A stretch of 48,598 nt of DNA from Thermococcus alcaliphilus. GTDB taxonomy: Archaea > Methanobacteriota_B > Thermococci > Thermococcales > Thermococcaceae. Below the pieces are notes generated by a model that saw nothing but the letters and a program-made list of their open reading frames with translations, did not search any database and was not told where the DNA came from. Position 1 is the stretch's first letter. Each line of letters opens with the position of its first letter. The stretch is taken from NCBI RefSeq assembly GCF_024054535.1, contig NZ_JAMXLV010000011.1, forward strand, positions 1 to 48,598, read 5' to 3'. This document shows positions 14,278 to 22,745 of this stretch, one piece after another. A program made the translations under genes and the position numbers.

Positions 14278-15963
14278 ATGAAGTTCCTAAAGGTTAGAAC
14301 CTTTTTTGTGGTTTTAGGTATTATAATGCTTTTTCTTCTTGTATTAATTATTGCAGAATCGAATTCAATAAACGAATCTCTAAATTTAGATGCTAAAATA
14401 CTGTCCTCACAGATGGAATACAGTATGCTAAAAACTCAAACTGTGTCTAAATATAATTATTCCAATTACAACATTTCAGTCCTTTTCAATTTTTCCATTG
14501 AAAAAGCAGTTTTAGGTTTTAAAGGGACCATGATCGAGCGAATTTCTTTTAGAGGGTTAACCTCCAGCAAACCAATCTGGATCGAGGTTCATATACCAGA
14601 CAAGATTCATTTCCACCCAATTTATTACTCACACATTGAACCTAGAGAGATCTTTTGTTACAAGGAGAGATGTCTGCTTTTATTTAATCCTCTCTCAGAA
14701 AATGGAAGTTTAATCTTTGCCTACTCCTTTAAACTTATCGATCAAAATAGCAATGTGCCTTTTAATGACCCTTCCTATAAGTTTTTTGGGAATGAAAAAG
14801 TTGCATTACCTCTTGGTCTGACTTTTATAGGGATAAATTCTGCAGCAACTAGCGGGGAAGTTTCATTTTTACTCTTTAAGGCTCCGTGGGAAGATACAAA
14901 AGCATTTCTGCTTGTAAATCAAACTTTAACCTCCCTGATTGTTGGAAAAGAGAAAATTGTACCAACACCTCAAGATAATCAATTTCTGTTATTTGCTGGA
15001 AGGTTCGGAGAGATTGAAGGTAGTGCAATGAATGGAACAAAAATAAAGATATATTACCCCTCAGATGAGCCTTTTGAAATTTCTCCTCAGGAAGTCCTTA
15101 ACTGGAGTAAAAAAGTTATTTCAACATACGTCTCTACTTACTCCATACTTCCCTCAAAAGAGTACTATATAATAAACTGGAATAGTGGAGAAGCCAATGG
15201 GAATGGGTTTATAAATGGGATAATTGTTGGGAGATGGAGCGCAAGAGGAAGACTAATTGATAGGCTAAATAAGAGACTAATAGCCCATGAACTTGCTCAT
15301 TCTTGGTTTGGAGGTTATGCGAACTTTGGGTTGCTTGATGAAGCACTTGCAACATTTTCTGACCTTTATGTTGAGAACAAATTCGGGGAGGATACATATC
15401 CCTTTGCAGAGAATAAAGCATTAAACAGTGGAAAAGTGCCTTTAGCAGAAATAACGAAAAATGTACCTGACTACCAAAATGCTCTGTACTATAAAGGTGC
15501 CTTTGTTTTCCGTTCTCTGCAGTTTGTTCTTGGTAACGAGACTTTCTTTAATGGCTTAAGAGAGCTTTTGAGAGAGTGTCATGGTAAAGAATGCAATTTA
15601 ACGGATGTTCAAAATGTTTTCGAAAAAGTCAGTGGACAAGATTTAGATTGGTTCTTCAAAGAATGGTTTTACTCTTCAAAAGTGCCGGATTATGATGTAA
15701 GAAGCCTAAGTTTAGAAGAGAAGAATGGGAAGTATCTTTTAACCTTTGAGGTTATAGATAAAAATAATTTTACAATGCCCCTCGAGGTTGAGGTGATAAC
15801 TTCAAAAGAAAAGCTCGTTAAAAAAGTCTGGATTAAAGGGAAAGCCAGAGTAAGTTTTGAACTAAATGATAAGCCCCTAAAGATAATCCTTGACCCAAAT
15901 GAATGGATGGTGAATGAGAATAAAGAATACACCACAGAAGGAATAAAAATAACAGTGGAATAA
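14278..15963 (+). CDS. Membrane-anchored M1-like (gluzincin) metallopeptidase
   Basis: The 561-residue protein has an N-terminal signal anchor (VRTFFVVLGIIMLFLLVLII), a beta-rich region with N-glycosylation-type sites, and a zinc site RLIAHELAHSWFGG followed by LLDEALATFSD. The HEXXH and downstream Glu are present but only 13 residues apart, against 18 in classical M1 enzymes. The GxMEN substrate-binding motif is absent; SGEANGNGFING stands in that area. The C-terminal part (YYKGAFVFRSLQFVLGNETF, DLDWFFKEWFYSS) is M1-like. It probably cleaves peptides outside the membrane. Fragments of a second copy follow at 15997. Confidence 0.8.
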   Translation: MKFLKVRTFFVVLGIIMLFLLVLIIAESNSINESLNLDAKILSSQMEYSMLKTQTVSKYNYSNYNISVLFNFSIEKAVLGFKGTMIERISFRGLTSSKPIWIEVHIPDKIHFHPIYYSHIEPREIFCYKERCLLLFNPLSENGSLIFAYSFKLIDQNSNVPFNDPSYKFFGNEKVALPLGLTFIGINSAATSGEVSFLLFKAPWEDTKAFLLVNQTLTSLIVGKEKIVPTPQDNQFLLFAGRFGEIEGSAMNGTKIKIYYPSDEPFEISPQEVLNWSKKVISTYVSTYSILPSKEYYIINWNSGEANGNGFINGIIVGRWSARGRLIDRLNKRLIAHELAHSWFGGYANFGLLDEALATFSDLYVENKFGEDTYPFAENKALNSGKVPLAEITKNVPDYQNALYYKGAFVFRSLQFVLGNETFFNGLRELLRECHGKECNLTDVQNVFEKVSGQDLDWFFKEWFYSSKVPDYDVRSLSLEEKNGKYLLTFEVIDKNNFTMPLEVEVITSKEKLVKKVWIKGKARVSFELNDKPLKIILDPNEWMVNENKEYTTEGIKITVE

Positions 15964-15996
15964 CAATCACACTGTCTTCACAACATAAGTTTTCCC

Positions 15997-16248
15997 ATGT
16001 GGAAAGTATGGAGAACAGACATTAACCTCTACTATGTTGTTGATGCGTATAAGGGAGCCCTGGTTCTCGAAAAGCTTGAAGAACACACAAGCAGGGAGAT
16101 ATTTTTCCAGTCTCTTAGAGAGTTCTTTGAAAAATACAGACTCAAAGAAGGAGATTTAAACGATTTTGTAGCAATATTAGAAAAGAACTCAGGAAAACCA
16201 GTTAAAGAACTCTTCCAAAATTTGACAACAAGCACAGGATTGCCTTAG
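15997..16248 (+). pseudogene. C-terminal remnant of a second M1-like peptidase
   Basis: The 83-codon frame YYVVDAYKGALVLEKLEEHT...EIFFQSLREFFEKYRLKEGDLNDF matches the end of the preceding peptidase (NALYYKGAFVFRSLQFVLGN..TFFNGLRELL). It lacks the zinc site and every other part. It lies 33 bases after that gene's stop, in the same frame, as expected if a tandem duplicate lost most of its length by deletion. There is no clear ribosome binding site before its ATG. Confidence 0.75.
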
Positions 16249-16263
16249 TTCTTCAATTTTTAA

Positions 16264-18771
16264 TCACTCATTTCTTAGCTTTCTTCCTTCCTCCAGTTCC
16301 CTTCTCAGAGTTCTTGCCTCAAACTCTGCATCTTTTGCTCTAAATACCTTGGCTATCCTTTCGATTGCCTCAAGCTTCCTGATTATGCCATCAAGCCATG
16401 TAAAGATATCCCCAGGATAGAGCACAAGGGAGTACTGCCTTCTGAAGTAGTCTGCAATCTGTGTTGGATGCTTTCCTTGTCTTCTGAGCTCGATTATTGT
16501 GTATGAAACCCGCTCCATGGCATATTCCGTACATTCTTCTTCCTCGCACATAAAGAAATCTTGGTAAATCAGAAACAGCTTGTCCTGCACGTTTGGACTG
16601 ACCTCCGGCAGAACTTTTTCGAGCTCCTCTAGAATAGAGGCAAAGCTTGGGGAAAAAATGTTGCTGCTCAGTCTTCCTCTCACGGCACTTTCAAGCTCTC
16701 TCTGGAGCGTTCCAGTGAGATAAACGTTCTCAAATGGCAGAAGCTTAATTGCTATCTCCCTTGGGTGTCTCTTGAAGAGGCTTTCCCTTATAAACTGAGC
16801 CTCCTTTGGAAGGAGAAAGCTCATGCTTACAGCCCTTCCGTATGGGGTAACGTTTACGATCTTACCCCTCAGTTTTACAAAGTCGAATTCTTCAAGCTTT
16901 TCAAGAACTTTCTCGGCATTTTGATTTGCTCCGAGGCAGAGAGACTGCACCTCCTCGATATCGTCAAGGTAAGAGAAAACACAAGAATGAGCCAGAACCT
17001 GATCCTGCTCCAGCTCATCACTCCATTCAACGTGAACAGGTTCAATTGGTGCAGTCAAAAGCTTAAACGCCACCTCATCTTCACTTCCTTCCATCTGAGC
17101 AGAATACTTTCTACCGGGCTCTACTATAAGATAAACCTTACCCTTTTCATGATACAAAGGCCTACCAGCCCTTCCAAGCATTTGGTGGAACTCTCTAACG
17201 GTAAGCCATTTGTTGCCCATTGCGAGGCTTTCGAAGATTACTTGAGAGGCTGGAAAATCAACTCCCGCTCCTAGGGCAGCGGTTGTTACAACAACATCCA
17301 ACATCTGGGCTTGAAACTCCATTTCAGTGAGCTTCCTTTGGTGATAGGGCAAACCGCTGTGGTAGGGCTTTGCCTTCAAACCTCTGCTCGTTAAAAACGC
17401 CGCAAGTTCGTGACACCTCTTTCTTGAGAATGTGAACACTATGGTCTGTCCCTTAAAACCCTGAGGAGACTTTCTCATTGTTTCGGCTTTGCACAGCTGA
17501 GCCACGTAGCGCCACTTTTCGCTTTCATTTCTAGCTATTATCACGTGCCTCTCAAGTGCAACCGGTCTCTCATCGTAAAGAACAAGCTTCAACCCAAGCT
17601 CTTTCGCAAGCTCTTGAGGATTCCCAATTGTTGCACTCAGCCCTATGAACTGGGCATTTGGATAGAGCTTTCTAAGCCTCGCAATAAGGCCATCAAGCCT
17701 CGCTCCCCTTTCTTCGTCGTCAAGCATATGAATCTCATCTATGACTATTGTTCCGACATTCCCTATTTTCCTTCCAGCTCTCAATAAGTAGTCAATTCCC
17801 TCGTAGGTTCCAACGATTATATCCGCATCTATGCCGGTGTCAACGACAACGAGCTCATCTTTGGTCTTTATCCTGCTCATTCCCACTCTTATGGCAACTT
17901 TAAGGCCAAGCTTTGAGTACCTCCTCTTGAAGTCCTCGTACTTTTGGTTTGCCAGAGCCACAAGGGGAACTAAAAAGAGGAATTTTTTACCTTTGAGAGC
18001 CTTAGGAATGCCTGCTAATTCCCCAATGAGTGTTTTTCCACTTGCCGTTGCAGAAACAACGAGAAGATTCTCTCCTTTTAGGAGGCCATGCTGAATTGCC
18101 AAACTCTGAACGGGGAGTAGTTTGGAGATGCCTTCACTCTTTAAAACCTGCTTGAACTTTTCAGGGATAGTTATCTCATCAACGGAGAGTTCCTTAACCT
18201 TAACATGTTTTGGCTCCAGCTCATCCCATTTCGTAACCTCTGGATTTTTTGTTGGGTCAAAACGGGGATCAAAGACAGCCAGAACTTTATTTAGATCTTT
18301 AAATCTCTCAAGAAGTTTTTTTGCTTGGTCAAGCATTCCAAGGCTCCTAAACCTGTAGCGGAGCTCATTTTTGAGTTCTTCCTCGGCACAGTTCTCACAG
18401 ATAAATTCATGGTGATATTTTATCCTATTTCCTTCTGTCAGCACGGTTATTTTCCCATTTAAAAGACATAGTCTGCACAGCTCTGCTTTCTCAACCCTCT
18501 TGTTTTGGAGCCTTACCCTAAAATACTCTTCCCATTCTGCGGCATCGGAGGTTAAGACAATTCTCGTAGCTTTCAGCATTTTTTCAATCTCTTTTGGATT
18601 TTGATAGTTGCTTCCTTCCAGAACCTTGAAAAGTCTGTTACCCCTCATTATCAGCCTGAAAATTCTCTCCGCTTTTAAATTCTGGATTTGGGAAAGCTTT
18701 TCGGGTTCATTTTCAATATAAAATGCTTCAAGCTCACTGCTCTTTTTTCCCTTTCTGATTACAAAGAGCAT
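16264..18771 (-). CDS. Ski2-like DExH helicase with N-terminal zinc finger (DUF5814/ASH-Ski2 type)
   Basis: The 835-residue protein has an N-terminal domain with a C4 zinc finger (ELCRLC and FICENC, about residues 95-130). A superfamily 2 helicase core follows: SATASGKT near 240, VIDEIHML near 345, GLSATIGN near 380, QTIVFTFSRKRC and QMLGRAGRP near 530. A long helical C-terminal region comes last. The architecture resembles the archaeal Ski2-like helicase ASH-Ski2, reported to act with RNase J in Thermococcales RNA decay. Start ATG 18771 is chosen because AAAGGAG at 18781-18787 is 9 bases upstream; an ATG at 18780 touches that site. It follows the Lrp-type gene by 5 bases. Confidence 0.85.
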   Translation of the reverse strand: MLFVIRKGKKSSELEAFYIENEPEKLSQIQNLKAERIFRLIMRGNRLFKVLEGSNYQNPKEIEKMLKATRIVLTSDAAEWEEYFRVRLQNKRVEKAELCRLCLLNGKITVLTEGNRIKYHHEFICENCAEEELKNELRYRFRSLGMLDQAKKLLERFKDLNKVLAVFDPRFDPTKNPEVTKWDELEPKHVKVKELSVDEITIPEKFKQVLKSEGISKLLPVQSLAIQHGLLKGENLLVVSATASGKTLIGELAGIPKALKGKKFLFLVPLVALANQKYEDFKRRYSKLGLKVAIRVGMSRIKTKDELVVVDTGIDADIIVGTYEGIDYLLRAGRKIGNVGTIVIDEIHMLDDEERGARLDGLIARLRKLYPNAQFIGLSATIGNPQELAKELGLKLVLYDERPVALERHVIIARNESEKWRYVAQLCKAETMRKSPQGFKGQTIVFTFSRKRCHELAAFLTSRGLKAKPYHSGLPYHQRKLTEMEFQAQMLDVVVTTAALGAGVDFPASQVIFESLAMGNKWLTVREFHQMLGRAGRPLYHEKGKVYLIVEPGRKYSAQMEGSEDEVAFKLLTAPIEPVHVEWSDELEQDQVLAHSCVFSYLDDIEEVQSLCLGANQNAEKVLEKLEEFDFVKLRGKIVNVTPYGRAVSMSFLLPKEAQFIRESLFKRHPREIAIKLLPFENVYLTGTLQRELESAVRGRLSSNIFSPSFASILEELEKVLPEVSPNVQDKLFLIYQDFFMCEEEECTEYAMERVSYTIIELRRQGKHPTQIADYFRRQYSLVLYPGDIFTWLDGIIRKLEAIERIAKVFRAKDAEFEARTLRRELEEGRKLRNE

Positions 18772-18776
18772 CCCTA

Positions 18777-19259
18777 TCATCTCCTTTGGGAGCCCTTGGA
18801 GATCTGAACTCCGTTGTCCTTTATGACATCGAGGATTATGGTGACCCTCCACCGTCGGAGGTTTTTACGCAGATATCTTTGAGAAAGAAGTCTTAAAAAG
18901 CTTTTCAGCTCGTCCATGTTCCTGAAGTTAGCCCTTATCATCACCTGAAATTCCCCAGTTTTTTTATAGATGCCCAAGACGTTTTCGAGCTTTCCTATCT
19001 CTTGCAAAACTATTTCAGCCCGGGGATCATCGGCAAGGAGTTCAAGCTCGATTAAAGCCTGCAAATACTCCTCAAGAAAAGCGGGCTCCACAAGAGCGGA
19101 ATAACCCTTTATCGCGCCGAGCCTTTCAAGTTTATCGACCCTGTTTTTTATGCTTGCTACAGATAACCCAAGCTTTTTACTAAGGTCTGTGAAGGTAATC
19201 CTACCGTTCTTTCTAAGCTCCACTAGGATTTTTTTGTCGATTTCGTCTATGTCCACCAT
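18777..19259 (-). CDS. Lrp/AsnC-family transcription regulator
   Basis: The 160-residue protein has an N-terminal helix-turn-helix (IDEIDKKILVELRKNGRITF, then LSKKLGLSVASIKNRVDKLE) and a RAM ligand-binding domain (YLQALIELELLADDPRAEI, KTGEFQVMIRANF). Family members form octamers and respond to amino acids. TTAAATATC near 19288-19296 places transcription start close to the ATG at 19259, which has no clear ribosome binding site, so the mRNA may be leaderless. It is followed after 5 bases by the helicase gene, an unusual partner. The helicase could simply be carried by the regulator's promoter. Confidence 0.88.
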   Translation of the reverse strand: MVDIDEIDKKILVELRKNGRITFTDLSKKLGLSVASIKNRVDKLERLGAIKGYSALVEPAFLEEYLQALIELELLADDPRAEIVLQEIGKLENVLGIYKKTGEFQVMIRANFRNMDELKSFLRLLSQRYLRKNLRRWRVTIILDVIKDNGVQISKGSQRR

Positions 19260-19300
19260 ATCAATCAAAAAATATTGAAGAGAAGATATTTAAGCTTTCG

Positions 19301-19999
19301 CTACTCTATTGTGTGCACCTGCGGCAGGGTTGAAAGCTTTATTGGTGCCCCAAATGCCCTGTCTCCTGCATCCCCAAGGCCGGGGAGAATATAGCCTTTA
19401 TCGTTGAGCTCCCTGTCTATCTTTGTTACGAATATTTCAACCTCTGGGAATTTTTCTTTTATTCTGGTTATTCCTTCAGGAGCTGCAAGAACTCCCAACA
19501 CGATTATTCTCTTTGGAGTGCCGTACTTTTTGACCTCTTCTATTACTCTCAGCAGAGTTGAACCAGTAGCTATCATTGGATCGGCTATGATTACCGTATC
19601 TTCGGGCGTTATCTGGGGGATTTTGATGTAGTTCATCTCTATCTCAAACTTTGGGGCTTTTCCTCTCGATGCTGAGACTATTCCTATCCTTGCATGCTCA
19701 AAGACCTTTACAAGGCCTTCCATAAGGGGCACTGCGGCTCTGAGAACAGTTACTATGACTACATTTCTCCTGTCTTTTACTATTATCCCTTCAGTTTCTT
19801 CCAAAGGTGTCTCAACTTTTACTTTCTCTGTCTCCATTGTCTTGATTATCTCATAACCCATAAACCTTCCAAGCTTTACAAGCCCTTTTCTAAAGGCTAT
19901 GGAGTCTGTCTCTTTATCCCTAAGCTCTGTTAATACTTCCATTAGATAGGGAGAGTCATCAAAGGAGTAAACACCTTTCCACCTTTTATCCTCTATCAT
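19301..19999 (-). CDS. upp: Uracil phosphoribosyltransferase
   Basis: This 232-residue enzyme converts uracil and PRPP to UMP in pyrimidine salvage. The PRPP-binding loop is [20 protein letters not shown], the base-binding end is [18 protein letters not shown], and [13 protein letters not shown] is the usual N-terminal part of the site. The ATG at 19999 has GAGGTGATTGAG just upstream; a GTG at 20008 is inside that sequence. It follows uraA by 5 bases, so uptake and salvage of uracil are made from one transcript. Confidence 0.95.
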   Translation of the reverse strand: MIEDKRWKGVYSFDDSPYLMEVLTELRDKETDSIAFRKGLVKLGRFMGYEIIKTMETEKVKVETPLEETEGIIVKDRRNVVIVTVLRAAVPLMEGLVKVFEHARIGIVSASRGKAPKFEIEMNYIKIPQITPEDTVIIADPMIATGSTLLRVIEEVKKYGTPKRIIVLGVLAAPEGITRIKEKFPEVEIFVTKIDRELNDKGYILPGLGDAGDRAFGAPIKLSTLPQVHTIE

Positions 20000-20004
20000 C
20001 TCAA

Positions 20005-21288
20005 TCACCTCAACAGTTGATCAAGCAAAATGGCCGTTAAGGCTCCTACAGCCATACCTGATTCTAAAATACTCCCCACAATTCTTGGAAAGTGTTCTAG
20101 GAATTCCGGCGGCAATTGAGGAGCTCCAAGTCCCACAATCAGAGCACTTGCGATTATGAGCATGTTTCTATCGTTTAGCTCTACCTTCTCCTTTATTAAC
20201 CTAAGCCCAGTAACGCTTATCATACCATAGAGCGCTATCGTGAGTCCTCCAAGTACGGGCTGAGGAAGGGAAGCCAAAACACCGGAAAACTTTGGAATCA
20301 TGGCTAAGAGGATTAGTATCACCCCTCCCATCTGCACCACTTGCCTGCTTGCAACCTTAGTTAGAGCAACCAATCCTATGTTTTCAGAGTAGCTTGTTGT
20401 CCCACAAGCTCCGAGAATCCCTGCAATTGAACATGCAAGCCCTTCGCTCATTATTCCCCTATTGATGTTTGTGTTCGTTATTGGTGCCTCAGAGATAGCG
20501 GAAATTGCGTGGTAATCTCCAACGCTTTCTATTATGCTCACGACGAATGCAAACAGCAGGGTTATTATTGCAGAGGCTTCAAATACTGGAGTGCCCCATG
20601 GTAGAGGTTTTGGAGCATTTACTAATGGTAACTCTTTAACCAAGCTGAGATCTGCCATTCCAAGGGGAATGCTGACGACGTATCCTATTAACGCTCCCAC
20701 TATTACGGGCATTGCCCTTAAAGCCCCTTTTCCTTTAAGTGCGACGTAGACCGTTGTTGAGAATGTCACAAGTGCGATAAAGAAAGCCTTCGGTATTGTT
20801 GAACCGCTCGGATCGGCAAAGAAGTTGAAGGTGTACTTGACCGCTACATGGGCTAAGGAGAACCCTATGAGCATTATTGTGACCCCAGTAACTATAGGGG
20901 AAAAGAGCCTTTTGACCTTCCCGACGATCCCGAATGCACCTATTGCCGCCTCGATTAACCCGCCTACGATTAGAGCTCCTTCTACAGCAGCTAATCCCAA
21001 GCTTTTCCCTATACTGATAAGCCCCGGAATAAAGGCGAAGCTTGAGCCTTGAACTATTGGGTATCTTGACCCTATCGTGGTTTGAAGAAGGGTCGCTATT
21101 CCCATTGCTAGGAGAACCACCTGGATTAGGAGCGCTATCTCCCTCTGCTCAAGCCCAATTGCCGTCCCCACGACAAGGGGCACTGTAACTGTTGCTCCAA
21201 ACATTGCAAGAACGTGCTGAAAGCCCAAAAGAACAGCTTGCTTTGATTCAACTTTTTCTTCTATTCCAACTTTAATTCCGTTTGCCAT
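20005..21288 (-). CDS. uraA: Uracil/xanthine permease of the NCS2 family
   Basis: The 427-residue protein has about 14 membrane segments with NCS2 hallmarks: [20 protein letters not shown] near the start (the QH motif), [20 protein letters not shown], and [17 protein letters not shown] in helix 8, where the Glu binds the pyrimidine or purine ring. Its operon partner upp argues for uracil as substrate. A TATA-like TTTTTTAAATTC lies about 40 bases before the ATG. The ribosome binding site is weak. Confidence 0.92.
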   Translation of the reverse strand: MANGIKVGIEEKVESKQAVLLGFQHVLAMFGATVTVPLVVGTAIGLEQREIALLIQVVLLAMGIATLLQTTIGSRYPIVQGSSFAFIPGLISIGKSLGLAAVEGALIVGGLIEAAIGAFGIVGKVKRLFSPIVTGVTIMLIGFSLAHVAVKYTFNFFADPSGSTIPKAFFIALVTFSTTVYVALKGKGALRAMPVIVGALIGYVVSIPLGMADLSLVKELPLVNAPKPLPWGTPVFEASAIITLLFAFVVSIIESVGDYHAISAISEAPITNTNINRGIMSEGLACSIAGILGACGTTSYSENIGLVALTKVASRQVVQMGGVILILLAMIPKFSGVLASLPQPVLGGLTIALYGMISVTGLRLIKEKVELNDRNMLIIASALIVGLGAPQLPPEFLEHFPRIVGSILESGMAVGALTAILLDQLLR

Positions 21289-21400
21289 TAAAGCCCGCTC
21301 AAGGTATGTCGTGATGAATTTAAAAAATTTTCGGTTTAAGTGATAGTTTCATGGCAATATTGAAACAGAAATAACAAAAATTAGACATAAAAATGAAAAA

Positions 21401-21772
21401 TCACTCACCCCTTTCTTCGGGAGGTATGCTACCCTCTTTTACTGGGATTAAGCATAGGAATTCGAGGGTCTCTGAGTCGGGATTTTCGTATCCGTGCGGC
21501 TCATTTGGAGGGATATACAAAAAGCTGCCCGGTATAACTTTCACAGTTTTTCTTCCGTTTGTTATATAGCCCTCTCCCTTTACAACGAATATCTCATGTT
21601 CCCAGTCGTGCTGGTGTATTGGTATTTTTCCGCCTTTCCTAATAACAAAATATCTCATTGCAAAGTTTTTAGCCCCTATCTTTGGGGAGATGAGCCATCT
21701 TATTGTTGTATTCTCAACTCCCTCTATTGTAACTTCTTTTTCTTCTACGTCTTTGTAGTGTCCAACGAACAT
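21401..21772 (-). CDS. Single-domain cupin
   Basis: The 123-residue product is a small cupin with both motifs: KIPIHQHDWEHEIFVVKGEG supplies two His and a Glu, and PPNEPHGYEN the third His of a metal site. Such cupins bind Mn, Fe or Zn and act as dioxygenases, isomerases or sensors; nothing here tells which. The ATG at 21772 has GGTGAT just upstream, while a longer frame from 21802 lacks one. It is the last of three same-strand genes (22689 to 21401), but the gap before it includes its own possible promoter. Confidence 0.8.
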   Translation of the reverse strand: MFVGHYKDVEEKEVTIEGVENTTIRWLISPKIGAKNFAMRYFVIRKGGKIPIHQHDWEHEIFVVKGEGYITNGRKTVKVIPGSFLYIPPNEPHGYENPDSETLEFLCLIPVKEGSIPPEERGE

Positions 21773-21812
21773 TTTTATCACCGTAAAATGTAGGGAAGGC
21801 ATATTAATAAGC

Positions 21813-21992
21813 TTATCTGACCACCCATATTGTCCACACCATAAAGAGGTAAGCGAGCACGCTCACGAGGATGTGTACCTTTATCCAGAACTGCCTCTTT
21901 TTGGAGAGAAGTATGAAAGCACCGCTGAGCATTGAGAGACTCATAAGCCCAAAGGTTATATATCCGAGGGTGTAGTGATCTAAAACTACCAT
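21813..21992 (-). CDS. Small two-helix membrane protein
   Basis: The function is unknown. The 59-residue product has two hydrophobic helices, YITFGLMSLSMLSGAFILLS and VHILVSVLAYLFMVWTIWVV, joined by a basic loop SKKRQFWIK. One histidine lies before helix 1 (LDHYTLGY) and one at the start of helix 2. The ATG at 21992 directly follows the stop of the SagB-like gene, with GGGAGGGTC as its ribosome binding site, so the two are co-translated. It may anchor or reduce that enzyme. Confidence 0.65.
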   Translation of the reverse strand: MVVLDHYTLGYITFGLMSLSMLSGAFILLSKKRQFWIKVHILVSVLAYLFMVWTIWVVR

Positions 21993-21993
21993 A

Positions 21994-22689
21994 TTAGACC
22001 CTCCCAACAGGGAATATGTACAACGGGGCACCCTCAGTGCCTATTATATTTGCAACCTCATCATCATAAAACGCCCCAACGGCAACTGTGCCTAGTCCTA
22101 AAGCTGTTGCTTGGAGGTATATGTTTTGTCCTATGTGGCCTGCTTCCATATGTACGTACCTGATTCCCCTCTCTCCATAAATCTTGGTGGTTCTTTCATA
22201 GAAAGCCACAAGTACAATGTCCACTGCTGCATCTCCTACCCACTTCTGGTTCAATGCTGCTTTTTGGAGATCTTTTCTAAAGTCTCCTTCTTTAATCATT
22301 GTTAGGCTGTGTTCAAAGGGGTCATAGTGATATATTCCCGGTCTTAAATCCTCTACATTCCCGACTACTACGAAAATCTCAAAGGGGTAAGTTGCTCCAG
22401 CACTTGGAGCGGCTCTTTTGTCCTCGTGGGTTATCCCTTGGCAGGCCCATAAGAGTTGAGCAAGCTCTTCTATGCTGATAGGTTGATTTTTGTATGTTCT
22501 GATGCTTTTTCTTTTGGCAATCGCCTCTTCCACGCTCATATCTCCTTTTAATCTTGGTTCTGGCAGAAGGATCTTCTCTCCGGAGTATGTAGTCTCCCTT
22601 CCTCGCGGAAAATAGGGTTTTAAGAATAAAGCTATTGATGAGGCTATTACAAGAACCATAACAAGGGCTGCAACCTTTTGATAGTTCAT
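21994..22689 (-). CDS. SagB-like nitroreductase-fold oxidoreductase, membrane-anchored
   Basis: The 231-residue protein has an N-terminal anchor (VAALVMVLVIASSIALFL) and then an FMN-dependent nitroreductase domain of the SagB type: EEAIAKRKSIRTYKNQPISI, LLWACQGIT, RAAPSAGATYPFEIFVVVGN and GHIGQNIYLQATALGLGTVA. SagB enzymes oxidise azolines in modified peptides, but many archaeal members stand alone with unknown substrates. No YcaO or precursor peptide is nearby, so a peptide-modifying role is not supported. The anchor suggests the domain faces outside. It is followed by the 59-residue membrane protein. Confidence 0.82.
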   Translation of the reverse strand: MNYQKVAALVMVLVIASSIALFLKPYFPRGRETTYSGEKILLPEPRLKGDMSVEEAIAKRKSIRTYKNQPISIEELAQLLWACQGITHEDKRAAPSAGATYPFEIFVVVGNVEDLRPGIYHYDPFEHSLTMIKEGDFRKDLQKAALNQKWVGDAAVDIVLVAFYERTTKIYGERGIRYVHMEAGHIGQNIYLQATALGLGTVAVGAFYDDEVANIIGTEGAPLYIFPVGRV

Positions 22690-22745
22690 ATGTGTTGTTA
22701 GGTTTTCATGATATTTTAGCGTTTCTAAGAAAAAAGAGAAAATGT

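Noticed and set aside
16765-17274. 169-codon open frame opposite the helicase
   Set aside because: It has no recognisable motif or start signal and lies across the conserved C-terminal part of the helicase on the other strand.
21308-21345. C/D box sRNA suggested by GTGATGA upstream of uraA
   Set aside because: No CTGA follows within about 70 bases, and the stretch is better explained as the uraA promoter.
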